A DNA stretch of 64,000 nucleotides from Salinigranum marinum (GTDB lineage: Archaea; Halobacteriota; Halobacteria; Halobacteriales; Haloferacaceae): the NCBI RefSeq assembly GCF_024228675.1, contig NZ_CP100461.1, positions 682,001 to 746,000 of the forward strand, in the 5' to 3' direction. Under the pieces are notes generated by a model. It worked only from the letters and a program-made list of their open reading frames with translations, was not told the DNA's origin and did no database searches. The translations under genes were made by a program, and so were the position numbers. Positions 16,781 through 25,035 of the stretch are shown here, piece after piece; within the stretch, counting starts at the first letter, position 1, and every line of letters starts with the position of its first letter.

Positions 16781-18476
16781 CGCAACCACGGAGACGACGG
16801 AAGTCGAGCCGGGCACCGAGTACGAACACTACGAGGCGGTCGTCGTCGGCGCGGGGCCGGGCGGGGCCGCCGCGGCCGCCACGCTGGCGTCGTACGGCGT
16901 CGAGACGCTGGTCCTCGAACGGGGCGTCGACGCCGGTTCGAAGAACGTTTCTGGGGGATTAATCTACGCCGAGGAATCCGCGCCGTACACGATCGACGGG
17001 ATCTTCGACGGCTTCCGCGAGGAGGCGAGCGAGCGACCGATCACGAAGTACTACATCCACAACGTCGCCGGCACGAGCGTGAAGTCGTTCGACCTCACCG
17101 GCCTGCACGAGGCGGACACGGCGTGGTCCGACGCCGTCCTCCGGCGGAAGATGGACTCGTGGCTCGCCGAACGGGTCCACGAGCGGACCCACGAGACCGG
17201 CGGCGGCCTCCTGACCGAGGTCCACGTGAACGGCCTCTTAGAGGAGAACGGCGAGATCGTCGGCGTCACCTGCGACGAACTCGACCCGATCCGTGCCGAC
17301 CTGGTCGTCGCCGCCGACGGCGTCAACTCTGAACTCGCCCGGCAGGCGGGACTGATGGACTGGGAGCGCCCCGAGGAGTGGTTCCAGGGCGTGAAGGCGG
17401 TCGTCGACATGCCTGCTGGAGAGGTGAACGACCGGTTCGACATCGACGACGACGAAGGGGTCGCCCACCTCTTCTCGGGCGATCTGTTCGACGAGGCCCG
17501 CGGCGGCGGCTTCCTCTACACCAACCGCGACTCGCTCTCGTTGGGGACCGTCTTCCACCTCGACAGCATCGTCGAGGAGGAACTGGAGTCGCACCAACTA
17601 CTTGACGCGCTGCTCACCCACCCACTCTTGGCGCAGTGGCTCGGCGACGAGTACCACGAACGCGAGTACTCCGCGAAGTTGGTGCCCGACTCGAAGAAGG
17701 TCGCCCTGCGCGAACCGTACCGCGATAACCTCGTGCTCGTCGGCGACGCCGCCGGGCAGATGCAGGCGCAGGGACCGATCATCAAGGGGATGAACCACGC
17801 CGTCACCGCGGGGGCGCTCGCCGCCGAGGCGTTCGCGGAGTCGCGGGCGCGCGGGTCGCCCGGCAGCGCGGGGACGCGCTACGCGGAGAAGCTCCGCGAG
17901 GAGGGCGTGATGAAGAAGCTCCGACCCACGCAGTACGACCTCCTCGGCTCCCTCGGCGAGCGCGAACCCGTCGCGGGGGTCGTCGACGACGTGGTCGACT
18001 CCCCGCTTGGTCGGTTCGGCGTCCGCCTCCTCGGGTCACAGCTGGAGAGGCTGTACAACTCGCCCCTCATGGTGTCGATGATCCCCGACACGCGGACGCC
18101 GTACGTCACGCTCCCGACCGTGATCGCCGAGGAACTCGGGACGCCCGTCCGAGAGACGAGCGACGTCGAGCCACCCTCGCTGGAGGAGCGCATCGGAAAC
18201 CTGGCGTACAACACCGACATCGGCAACCCCCACATCGTCGTCCAGGACAACTCGATCGAGGCCTCGGGCGCGGCCGTCTACGCCTGCCCCGTCTCCGCGC
18301 GCGACTTCGGCGGCGGCTGTTACCGCGAGGAGACAATCAGGACCAACGGGAGCGAGGAGCAGGTCGTCTCGCTCGACACCCAGCCCTGCGTCGAGTGTGG
18401 GACCTGTGCCGTCGTCGCCGACACGACCTGGGTGCACCCGCGCGGCGGCAAGGGCGTGGAGTTCAAACAGGGGTGA
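16773..18476 (+). CDS. fixC: Electron transfer flavoprotein-quinone oxidoreductase FixC fused to a FixX-type ferredoxin domain
   Basis: 567-aa FAD protein accepting electrons from FixAB. GAGPGGAAAAATLASYG (about residue 27) is the Rossmann motif. LVVAADGVNSELARQAG is the second FAD-contact motif and LVLVGDAAGQMQA the GD motif. Residues about 485-567 form an iron-sulfur domain like FixX or the ETF-QO C-terminus (YACPVSARDFG, CVECGTC, then HPRGGKGVEF), so no separate fixX gene is needed. I prefer the ATG at 16773 over the upstream GTG (16764). It overlaps fixB by 8 nt and the next gene by 4 nt. Confidence 0.92.
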   Translation: MSSATTETTEVEPGTEYEHYEAVVVGAGPGGAAAAATLASYGVETLVLERGVDAGSKNVSGGLIYAEESAPYTIDGIFDGFREEASERPITKYYIHNVAGTSVKSFDLTGLHEADTAWSDAVLRRKMDSWLAERVHERTHETGGGLLTEVHVNGLLEENGEIVGVTCDELDPIRADLVVAADGVNSELARQAGLMDWERPEEWFQGVKAVVDMPAGEVNDRFDIDDDEGVAHLFSGDLFDEARGGGFLYTNRDSLSLGTVFHLDSIVEEELESHQLLDALLTHPLLAQWLGDEYHEREYSAKLVPDSKKVALREPYRDNLVLVGDAAGQMQAQGPIIKGMNHAVTAGALAAEAFAESRARGSPGSAGTRYAEKLREEGVMKKLRPTQYDLLGSLGEREPVAGVVDDVVDSPLGRFGVRLLGSQLERLYNSPLMVSMIPDTRTPYVTLPTVIAEELGTPVRETSDVEPPSLEERIGNLAYNTDIGNPHIVVQDNSIEASGAAVYACPVSARDFGGGCYREETIRTNGSEEQVVSLDTQPCVECGTCAVVADTTWVHPRGGKGVEFKQG

Positions 18477-18883
18477 CCCGCGTGGACCGGGACTCCGTCG
18501 ACGGACACGAGCGACACTCGGGGTACTACGCCCGCATCGCCGACCTCGCCGAGGAGGCCCGCCACGAGCGGGAGACGTTCGACCCGCCCGACGGGGTCGA
18601 CGAGGACCGTGCGTTGCGGTACGCCCGTGACGGCCTCGGCGACGTCGTCGCGCTGTACATCGAGGCCCGCACGGCCGAGTGGGACGTCGAGTTCTCCGGC
18701 CGCGAACTCGAGTTGCTCCACCGCGCGACGAACGACTACCTCTCGCTGTACACCCGCTGCCACGGGGTCGCGTTCGACACGGACGTGACCGTGCGCGAAG
18801 CCGCGGAGATCCTGTTGAAGACGCACAACATCGTCGACACCGCACAGCTGGTGACGAAGGTCCCGGGTCGGGACGGCGACTGA
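18473..18883 (+). CDS. Small uncharacterised protein, last gene of the fix operon
   Basis: 136-aa soluble, mostly helical protein, not recognised. It has no cofactor motif (one Cys, no CxxC). The GTG at 18473 overlaps the fixC stop (GTGA), so it is almost certainly co-translated with the ETF genes and may be an assembly or partner protein. A second GTG nine bases later (18482) is possible. Conserved-looking segments are [18 protein letters not shown] and NDYLSLYTRCHGV. No function can be assigned from sequence; its position is the only clue. Confidence 0.7.
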   Translation: MTRVDRDSVDGHERHSGYYARIADLAEEARHERETFDPPDGVDEDRALRYARDGLGDVVALYIEARTAEWDVEFSGRELELLHRATNDYLSLYTRCHGVAFDTDVTVREAAEILLKTHNIVDTAQLVTKVPGRDGD

Positions 18884-19032
18884 GCGCCGGCAACACCGAT
18901 CGTCGGGAGCCGGGACAGCTGTCGGGAGGCCGACGTTCTCCGACGGCGGCCAGCGGTGTCCTCCCGGCCCTGACGCGGGTCTCGCTCGGAGTCACGGTCG
19001 ACAGCTATCCGATCTGTTACATTCACGAACAA

Positions 19033-19057
19033 CAATTAAGTACTGGAGTGTGGTACT
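19033..19057 (+). promoter_or_regulatory. Promoter of the GNAT gene with a short inverted repeat
   Basis: TATA-like CAATTAAG (19033-19040) lies 25-32 nt before the ATG. It overlaps an inverted repeat AGTAC (19039-19043)/GTACT (19053-19057) with a 9-nt spacer. That places a possible operator between TATA box and start codon, where a repressor would block initiation. Confidence 0.45.
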
Positions 19058-19064
19058 GACGAGC

Positions 19065-19808
19065 ATGGACATTACTGACAAGCTCACCTTCTCGCACAAG
19101 GACCGCAAGGACCTCTACGACTACGTCGAGAGCCACGGAACGGTTCGCAAGGACGAGGCCCGACGCGCACTGAACATGGACCCCGGCGCGTTCGGGGCCC
19201 ACATGACGATCCTGCGGCAGGAGGGGTACATCCGCGAGGTCGGCGACCGGCTCCAGATCGCTTACCAGGAGGACGAACCTCGGGAGTACGTACGCGAAGG
19301 CGTCGACTTCGTCATCCGCACGGCACGCGAGGACGATCAGGACGACCTCACCGAGACGATCCGCGAGGTCGCAAAGGAGGGCGACTACTTCGAGGCCGAG
19401 ACGGTCGCTGAGGTGCTCGACCACGAGGAGGCACTCATCCGGCACAACGAGGTCCACTCGCGGCTCTTTTTCGTCGCCTGCGTCGGTGAGGACGACGAGG
19501 TCGCCGGCTGGGTCCACCTCGACCTCCCCGAGACGGAGTTCCTCTCACACACGGCCGTTCTCACCGTCGGTCTCAGGAGCGAGTACCGCGGCCACGGCAT
19601 CGGATCGGCGCTCCTCGACCGCGGCGTCGAGTGGGCACGCGAACACGGCTTCGAGAAACTGTACAACTCCGTCCCCGAGACGAACGAGCGCGCGATCTCG
19701 TTCCTCGAAGACCACGGGTGGGAGACCGAGGCCGTCCGGACGGACCACTACCGGATCGACGGCGAGTACGTCGGCGAGGTGATGATGGCGGTCGACCTCC
19801 TCGACTAG
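19065..19808 (+). CDS. GNAT acetyltransferase with N-terminal HTH domain
   Basis: 247-aa two-domain protein. Residues 5-75 form a winged-helix-like domain (LYDYVESHGTVRKDEARRAL and the following recognition-helix region). Residues 85-245 form a GNAT domain with the acetyl-CoA binding RSEYRGHGIGSALLDRG (the R/Q-x-x-G-x-G/A loop) and a C-terminal NERAISFLEDHGWE. Such fusions may sense acetyl-CoA or act as protein acetyltransferases. The substrate is unknown. The ATG at 19065 fits the TATA spacing. Its stop shares the palindrome CTAG with the stop of the convergent small gene. Confidence 0.8.
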   Translation: MDITDKLTFSHKDRKDLYDYVESHGTVRKDEARRALNMDPGAFGAHMTILRQEGYIREVGDRLQIAYQEDEPREYVREGVDFVIRTAREDDQDDLTETIREVAKEGDYFEAETVAEVLDHEEALIRHNEVHSRLFFVACVGEDDEVAGWVHLDLPETEFLSHTAVLTVGLRSEYRGHGIGSALLDRGVEWAREHGFEKLYNSVPETNERAISFLEDHGWETEAVRTDHYRIDGEYVGEVMMAVDLLD

Positions 19809-19969
19809 CGCCAGTTGTCCGCCGCGTCGTCGAGGGGTTCGGCCACCACGCCCTCGGACTGGACGATAGCCCGCGCGTGCGCCGTGCAGACGTCGCGGTC
19901 GTCGGCCCACGGGACGTACACACGCACCGCGGCCCGGTTCTCACAGCCGTCCTCGCTGCACGTCTCCAT
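19805..19969 (-). CDS. Small zinc-finger-like protein
   Basis: 54-aa protein with C4, C9 and C28, H31 in CSEDGCENRAAVRVYVPWADDRDVCTAH, an arrangement that could bind one zinc. No function is known. It is too short for reliable homology by eye, but the spacing of Cys/His residues and the balanced codon pattern support it as real. The ATG is 27 nt after the first possible upstream start. Its TAG stop overlaps the TAG of the convergent GNAT gene in the sequence CTAG. Confidence 0.62.
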   Translation of the reverse strand: METCSEDGCENRAAVRVYVPWADDRDVCTAHARAIVQSEGVVAEPLDDAADNWR

Positions 19970-20052
19970 AGCCGAACGAACTCTCCCGACCGACAAGAGT
20001 GTGCACCCCGGGTTCGAGGCGGCGCTTGTCAGATCCCGGCCGTCGCCGAGCG

Positions 20053-22413
20053 TCAGTCGGTCGGCTCGTACCGCTTTCTGAACCCCGCCGCCGTCTCGCC
20101 GCCCTCACGTTCGACGAGCGACTGGTACGTCTCCCCGAGCGCTTTCATACAGCGACTGGGCGAGACGTAGTCGAGTTCGTCGGCGACGATCGGCCACGGG
20201 CGCGCCTGCAGTGTCTTCAGGACGAGCAGTCGCTCCTCCCGCGGCGTCAGCAGCCCCTCGTGTTTGGGGCCGACGAGCGCGCGGAGCGCGAGTCGGCGGA
20301 ACGCCCCCGGATCGGCAGTGTACAGTCCCGGCCCGAACGAGGCGTCGACGACGACCCGCCACTCGCGGTCTGTGAGCGTGACCGTGGGCGCCTCGTCGAC
20401 CGCACGGAGCGACGCCCGGACGACGTCGGCGTCGGCGTCGCGGAGCGGGTCCGAGAGCACCCCGGCGATCCGGTCGCAGAACCACCGCGTGTGTCGGTCA
20501 CGGAGCGCCTCTCCCCCCGACGTGAGCGCGTCGAGCATCACCACCGAGTACTCGCCGCTAGTGTCGTTTCGCGAGGTCGAGAGGTAGAGCGTCCGGAAGC
20601 CGTTCGCCCGCCAAAACGAGACCAGCGCGGGCGTCGCCCCGTAGCCGGCGCCGAGCCAGTCGACGCCTGTACCGGACTCGACGGGTACGAGTCGGTCGCC
20701 GAGCGGGTCCGTCTCACGGAACTCCGCGCGGACCCTGTCGAGGAGCGCCGACCCGAGCCCGCGCGAGCGGACGGCGTGGTGGGTGGCGATCCGCATCACG
20801 CGGTAGCCGACCGGGGCGCCGGCGTCCTCGTCGCGGCACTGCGAGGTGAGCACGTCCGGAAGCATGTTGCCGCGAACGCGCTCGCCATCGTACATCTGCC
20901 TTCGAGTCTCGGCGTCGAGCCCGCCCTCGCGGGCGAGAAGCGCGACCGACACGACGTGGCCCTCGTGCGTGAGCGCCCGCAGCGTGAGGTTCGGCGCGTC
21001 GAGCAGGCGAGCCAGGTCGTCCGGCTCGGTGCGGTAGTGCGCCAACACGAGGAGCCCGAACGCCTCACGGAGCCGGTGTTCGTCCGCGAGCAGGTCCTCC
21101 GGGGAGAACGTCTCGTAGTCGGCCGCCGCGGGGGTGGCCTCGTCGACGAGCGGCGCGACCGGCGGACGGGCGTCGAGGAGGAGCGCGCGGAAGACGAACG
21201 ACTCGACGGGGTCGCCGCGGGCGTACCGGATGGGGTCGTCGAGGCGGACGTCGGTGACCGTGTGCGACCCGCCGAGCAGGTGGTCGCGGAAGCGAACCGA
21301 AAAGCCCCGCCCAGCCCCTTCGTAGCCGTGAACGGTCGTGAAGAAGGCGACGCGCTCGGCGTCGAGAAGCGAGGTGAGGACGCGCACCGGGAGCGCCGCG
21401 GCCTCGTCGACGAGGACGACGTCCGACTGGTCGATCTGGTCGGTCGCCTCGGGCGGACGGAGATACCGGATCCGTCCGCCGCTCGCGTTTCCGTCGCCTC
21501 CGGGCGCGGCGACGACCACGTGCCGCTCCTCGTCGTGATCGACGGTGACCCCCAGCGTCTCGAACAGAGCCAGCGCCCGGACGAACACCTCACGGGCGTT
21601 GCGGTACCGCGGCGCGGTCACGAGAACGTCGCGGCCGTCGAGCGCGAGCGCCGCCGCGGCGAGGCCGGCGGCGCTGGACTTCCCCCGACCGCGATCGGCC
21701 TCGACGACGACCGCTTCCGGGCCCCGACCGAGCCGTTCGAGGGCGGCGACGGCCCGCGCCTGGTCCCGCGTCCGACACGCCTCGTACGTCTCGCGCGGAA
21801 ACGCGGCCGTCGGGGGCACCGACGGGGCCGTCTCCCCGGTTCGATCCGTCGTGCGGTCGTCCCCGTCGGTCGCGCCGTCGCGTCGAACCACGCCCGCGTC
21901 GACGTCGACCACGGCCACGCCGGGGTGGGTGCGGAGCACGTCGACGAGCCGCCGCCGGAACCGCCCGGTCACGTCCTCTGCGGTGAACGGCGGGACGGCG
22001 AGGCGGTCGTCGAAGTCGGTTCGGCGGTCGGGCCACTCACAGAGCGGGGGCGTCAGGAGGACGAAGAGCCCGCCGCCGTCGGCCACGCCCGTGAGCCGGC
22101 CAAGGAGGTTCGGCGAGAACCCCTCGTGCGCGTCACAGACGACCAGTCCGCGGGTGGTCCCGAGGAGCGAGTCGGCCTGAGCCGGCGAGACACGCTCGAA
22201 TCGGAAGCCCTCGCGGGTCGTGACGACCGTCACGTCGCTGTCGTCGACTCCCGCGCCATCGGCGGCTTCGAAGGCGGCGTCGAGCCCGGCGTCGCGGTCG
22301 CCGCTCAGCACGAGGAGCCGGCGTTGATCGGTCGCCGTCGCCGCCGCCGAGAGGGAGGCGGCCAGGGCCCGGACGGGGGACGAGGCGGACGGAGCGGAGG
22401 ACGGTCCCGGCAT
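20053..22413 (-). CDS. tmcA: tRNA(Met) cytidine acetyltransferase TmcA
   Basis: 786-aa ATP-dependent RNA acetyltransferase making N4-acetylcytidine (in elongator tRNA-Met in bacteria; archaeal homologs also acetylate other RNAs). The order is: DUF1726-type N-domain (to about 160), helicase-like ATPase with Walker A EADRGRGKSS (about residue 250) and Walker B VVLVDEAAALP (about residue 335), GNAT domain with RSRGLGSALLDRV (about 550), and a C-terminal tRNA-binding tail (LDYVSPSRCMKALG). A disordered Asp/Thr-rich insert near residue 195 is haloarchaea-typical. The upstream ATG at 22413 fits. No neighbouring gene is clearly linked. Confidence 0.94.
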   Translation of the reverse strand: MPGPSSAPSASSPVRALAASLSAAATATDQRRLLVLSGDRDAGLDAAFEAADGAGVDDSDVTVVTTREGFRFERVSPAQADSLLGTTRGLVVCDAHEGFSPNLLGRLTGVADGGGLFVLLTPPLCEWPDRRTDFDDRLAVPPFTAEDVTGRFRRRLVDVLRTHPGVAVVDVDAGVVRRDGATDGDDRTTDRTGETAPSVPPTAAFPRETYEACRTRDQARAVAALERLGRGPEAVVVEADRGRGKSSAAGLAAAALALDGRDVLVTAPRYRNAREVFVRALALFETLGVTVDHDEERHVVVAAPGGDGNASGGRIRYLRPPEATDQIDQSDVVLVDEAAALPVRVLTSLLDAERVAFFTTVHGYEGAGRGFSVRFRDHLLGGSHTVTDVRLDDPIRYARGDPVESFVFRALLLDARPPVAPLVDEATPAAADYETFSPEDLLADEHRLREAFGLLVLAHYRTEPDDLARLLDAPNLTLRALTHEGHVVSVALLAREGGLDAETRRQMYDGERVRGNMLPDVLTSQCRDEDAGAPVGYRVMRIATHHAVRSRGLGSALLDRVRAEFRETDPLGDRLVPVESGTGVDWLGAGYGATPALVSFWRANGFRTLYLSTSRNDTSGEYSVVMLDALTSGGEALRDRHTRWFCDRIAGVLSDPLRDADADVVRASLRAVDEAPTVTLTDREWRVVVDASFGPGLYTADPGAFRRLALRALVGPKHEGLLTPREERLLVLKTLQARPWPIVADELDYVSPSRCMKALGETYQSLVEREGGETAAGFRKRYEPTD

Positions 22414-22452
22414 CGCCCGGGGTTGGGCGGGCGAGGCTAAGGCGGTTCGGGT

Positions 22453-24765
22453 TCAGCTGTCGGTCCGAACCCGGAACTCGAACCGCGCGCCCCCGTCGTC
22501 CCCGGCGGTCGCCGTGACGGTCCAGCCGTGGGCTTCCGCGACGTCGCGGACGATGGTGAGCCCGTAGCCGGTGCCGTCGGTCGCCGTGGAGACGCCGGGG
22601 TCGAACAGCCCGTCGGGGTCGTCGACGGAACTCCCGAAGCCGGGGCCGTCGTCCTCAACGAAGAACCCCCGGCCCGCTCCGTTTTCGAGCACGCCGACCC
22701 GAACCTCGACGCGGTCGGCGGACCGTGGGGCGGTCTGACTGCTGGCGGGGGGGTGGTCGGTTGCGCTGTCGATCTGCGATCGACCGTTCGTCGAGCCGTG
22801 CTCGACGGCGTCGTCGGTCTCCGGCCGACTGCTCGTTGAGCTACGCTCAATGGCCTCACCGGACTGCGCGGCAGTCCTGTTGCCTGTGGAACCGTGCTCC
22901 ACACTGTTCCGAAAGAGGTTCTCGAACAGCCCTGCGAGCCGCGATGGGTCGGCCGACACCGCCGGCAACCCGTCGTCGAGGCTGAGGGTGGCGTCACCGG
23001 TGTCGGTCACGGCCCAGGCGTCCCGGGCCACGGCGTCGATCGTGACCGGCTCGGGGTCGTTGACGACCGCGCCCGTTCGGGCGAGCAAGAGCAGTTCGTC
23101 CACCATGCGGTCCATCCGTTCGAGCGCGTCCTCGGCGGTGTCGAGACGCTCGCTCGACTCCGTCTCCAGCGCGAGTTGGACGTGACCCAGCGCGACCGAC
23201 AGCGGGTTTCGCAGGTCGTGTGAGACGACCGCGGCGAACTTGTCGAGCTGGTCGCGCTGGCGGCGGAGCGTCGCCTCCCTGTCCTTTCGGCGACTGATGT
23301 CGCGGATGACGCCCGCGGTCCCGCGGAAGTCGGCGTCGGTCGGCAGCAGCGAGAGGTGGTCCTCACAGGGGATCGCGTCGCCGTCAGCGGTCTGGAGGTC
23401 GAACTCGAACCGCTCGGGGCTGTCCGTCTCTCTCGCCCGCCGGATCGCCGAAAACGCCGCCTCGCGGCCCTCCTCGGTCTTCAACAGCGCCGCGGCGTCG
23501 GCACCGAGCGCCGTCTCGAAGTCGTAGCCCGTCGCCTCGACGAAGGCGTCGTTGACGTAGGTGAGCTTCCCGACCGCGTCGGTCGTGTAGACGGGGTCGC
23601 CGAGCGCCTCGACGATGGTCTCGACCCGTTCGAGGTGCGCCTCGCGCTCGCGCTGGGTTGTGACGTCCCGACCGATGCCACAGACCCCGACGAGTTCCCC
23701 GCTCTCGTCGTGGAGGGGGACCGTCCGGAACTCGTAGAGCCGGGGGTCGTCCGGCGTGTCGAACCGCGCGACTCCGGAGACATCCTCGCCGTCGAGGACG
23801 CGTTCGATCGTCCGAGTGACGTCCGTCCGGTCGGCGGGCACGAACAGTTCGGTGACGGGCGTCGACGCGAGCTCCACGTCGGTGCGTCCAGTGAGCGCCG
23901 CCAGCCGGTCGTTCCACCGGACGAGTCGTTCGCCGCTCCCGTTGAGGACGTAGAAGACGTCGTCGATGGCGTCGAGCGCCGCGTCGAGCAGGCGGCGTTC
24001 CGCCGCGAGTTTCTCCCGGGTGCGCTCTTCGTCCGTGACGTCACGGACGTAGATCGACAGTCCGTCGTCGCCCGGGAACGCCCGGACGGCGAAGTGAGTC
24101 CCGAGCGGATCGAAGTACGCGTCGAACGAGACCTCCTCTCCGGTCTCCATCGCTCGTCGGAGCTCCGTCTCGAACCGGGTGCCGACGAGACCGGGGAACG
24201 CCGACCACACCTCCGTTCCGAGCAGCTCGGCCGACGCCGCGCCGAGGATCTCCTCTGCGCGTGCGTTCGCGTACGTGTACCGCCACTCGCGATCGACCGC
24301 GATCACGCCGTCGGTCGTCCGCTCGTACACCTCTTGGAGGCGTTCGGTCGCCTCCCGTGCCCGCTCGTTCGCCCGCGCTTCCGAGACCACGGTCCGGATG
24401 CGGTTGACGAGCAACTCGTAGCGCTCCGACCCTCCGCCCTTCTGCAGGTAGCCGCTGACGCCCGCGGCGATGGCTTCGCTCGCGATCTCCTCGTTGCCTT
24501 TGCCAGTGAAGAGGACGAACGGGAGCTCCGGATGTCGGTCGCGGACCCGGCGGAGGAGGGTGAGCCCATCGGTCTCGGGCATGTCGAAATCAGAGACGAC
24601 GCAGTCGACGGCGTCGAGTCGCTCTAGGGCTACCTCGGGATCGGTCTCGCCGTGGACGACGATGTCGTCGTGACGCTCCAGAAACGTCGCGACGAGGTCG
24701 CCGAAGGCGGGGTCGTCGTCGACGTGAAGCACGTCGATGTCGTCGTGTTTCGCGATAGTGCTCAC
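22453..24765 (-). CDS. Soluble receiver-PAS-histidine kinase with a repeat insert in the ATPase domain
   Basis: 770-aa cytoplasmic sensor kinase; no membrane helix. An N-terminal receiver domain (about residues 8-125: HVDDDP, D in DFDMPETD, K in LQKGG) is followed by three PAS/PAC units (about 145-255, 265-380, 385-500). The HisKA box is AVVSHDLRNPL (about residue 530) and the HATPase domain has N-box FENLFRNSVEHG and G-boxes EDDGPGFG and GTGYGLTIV. Between N-box and first G-box is an unusual insert of about 55 residues with three VEHGST-like repeats. Start: GTG at 24765, which follows a TATA box at about 40 nt; a longer frame would begin upstream of that promoter. The signal is unknown. Confidence 0.92.
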   Translation of the reverse strand: MSTIAKHDDIDVLHVDDDPAFGDLVATFLERHDDIVVHGETDPEVALERLDAVDCVVSDFDMPETDGLTLLRRVRDRHPELPFVLFTGKGNEEIASEAIAAGVSGYLQKGGGSERYELLVNRIRTVVSEARANERAREATERLQEVYERTTDGVIAVDREWRYTYANARAEEILGAASAELLGTEVWSAFPGLVGTRFETELRRAMETGEEVSFDAYFDPLGTHFAVRAFPGDDGLSIYVRDVTDEERTREKLAAERRLLDAALDAIDDVFYVLNGSGERLVRWNDRLAALTGRTDVELASTPVTELFVPADRTDVTRTIERVLDGEDVSGVARFDTPDDPRLYEFRTVPLHDESGELVGVCGIGRDVTTQREREAHLERVETIVEALGDPVYTTDAVGKLTYVNDAFVEATGYDFETALGADAAALLKTEEGREAAFSAIRRARETDSPERFEFDLQTADGDAIPCEDHLSLLPTDADFRGTAGVIRDISRRKDREATLRRQRDQLDKFAAVVSHDLRNPLSVALGHVQLALETESSERLDTAEDALERMDRMVDELLLLARTGAVVNDPEPVTIDAVARDAWAVTDTGDATLSLDDGLPAVSADPSRLAGLFENLFRNSVEHGSTGNRTAAQSGEAIERSSTSSRPETDDAVEHGSTNGRSQIDSATDHPPASSQTAPRSADRVEVRVGVLENGAGRGFFVEDDGPGFGSSVDDPDGLFDPGVSTATDGTGYGLTIVRDVAEAHGWTVTATAGDDGGARFEFRVRTDS
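22789..22903 (-). repeat. Three in-frame palindromic repeats inside the histidine kinase gene
   Basis: Three 15-17 bp palindromes lie 45 and 51 bp apart. A: GTCGAGC-CGT-GCTCGAC (22790-22806), perfect. B: TTGAGC-TAC-GCTCAA (22836-22850), perfect. C: GTGGAAC-CGT-GCTCCAC (22886-22902), one mismatch. Read on the gene strand they encode VEHGST, IERSST and VEHGST. The stems differ in sequence, but paired positions change together (CGAG/CTCG, TGAG/CTCA, TGGA/TCCA), so symmetry is kept. Both spacings are multiples of three, keeping the frame. The first copy coincides with the N-box of the ATP-binding domain. Confidence 0.75.
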
Positions 24766-24803
24766 TGAGTCTTCGTCCGGTTGCCGACCGTATTCCGCTC
24801 GGG

Positions 24804-24810
24804 GATATAT
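24804..24810 (-). promoter_or_regulatory. TATA box of the histidine kinase gene
   Basis: ATATATC on the minus strand, about 40 nt before the GTG start, implying a leader of some 10-15 nt. It decides the start codon: any longer frame would include the promoter. Confidence 0.6.
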
Positions 24811-24888
24811 GCCCTCCGGTGGGGTTCTCACAGCTGATAGCCGTCGCGTCGTGCGCCCGCCTCACACGCCGTGACGGCTTTGAAAGCG

Positions 24889-25035
24889 CTTTTATGGAGT
24901 GATGTGTTACGACTGCGTACACCCCTGTCCGTGGGTCGATGACTACTCCTCGCCGTCAGGGATCTCCGTCGCGGCGGCGGACGCCGGAAGACCGGTTTGG
25001 CGAGGCAGTCGAGCCCCGGAGGGAGGAGGAACACA
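24889..25035 (+). promoter_or_regulatory. Promoter and long leader of the rpl7ae operon
   Basis: TATA-like CTTTTATG at 24889-24896 predicts transcription start near 24920, so the leader would be about 115 nt, GC-rich and foldable, ending in a strong Shine-Dalgarno-like GGAGGGAGGAGG just before the ATG. L7Ae is known in some archaea to bind a kink-turn in its own leader; I could not identify a convincing kink-turn by eye. Confidence 0.45.

Noticed and set aside
22453-24765. Bacteriophytochrome or membrane sensor
   Set aside because: No bilin-binding GAF domain and no hydrophobic segment. The order receiver-PAS-PAS-PAS-HisKA-HATPase is that of a soluble haloarchaeal kinase.
24766-24831. Longer N-terminus of the histidine kinase (22 more residues)
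   Set aside because: It would include the TATA box ATATATC and has no similarity to receiver domains. The GTG at 24765 is preferred.
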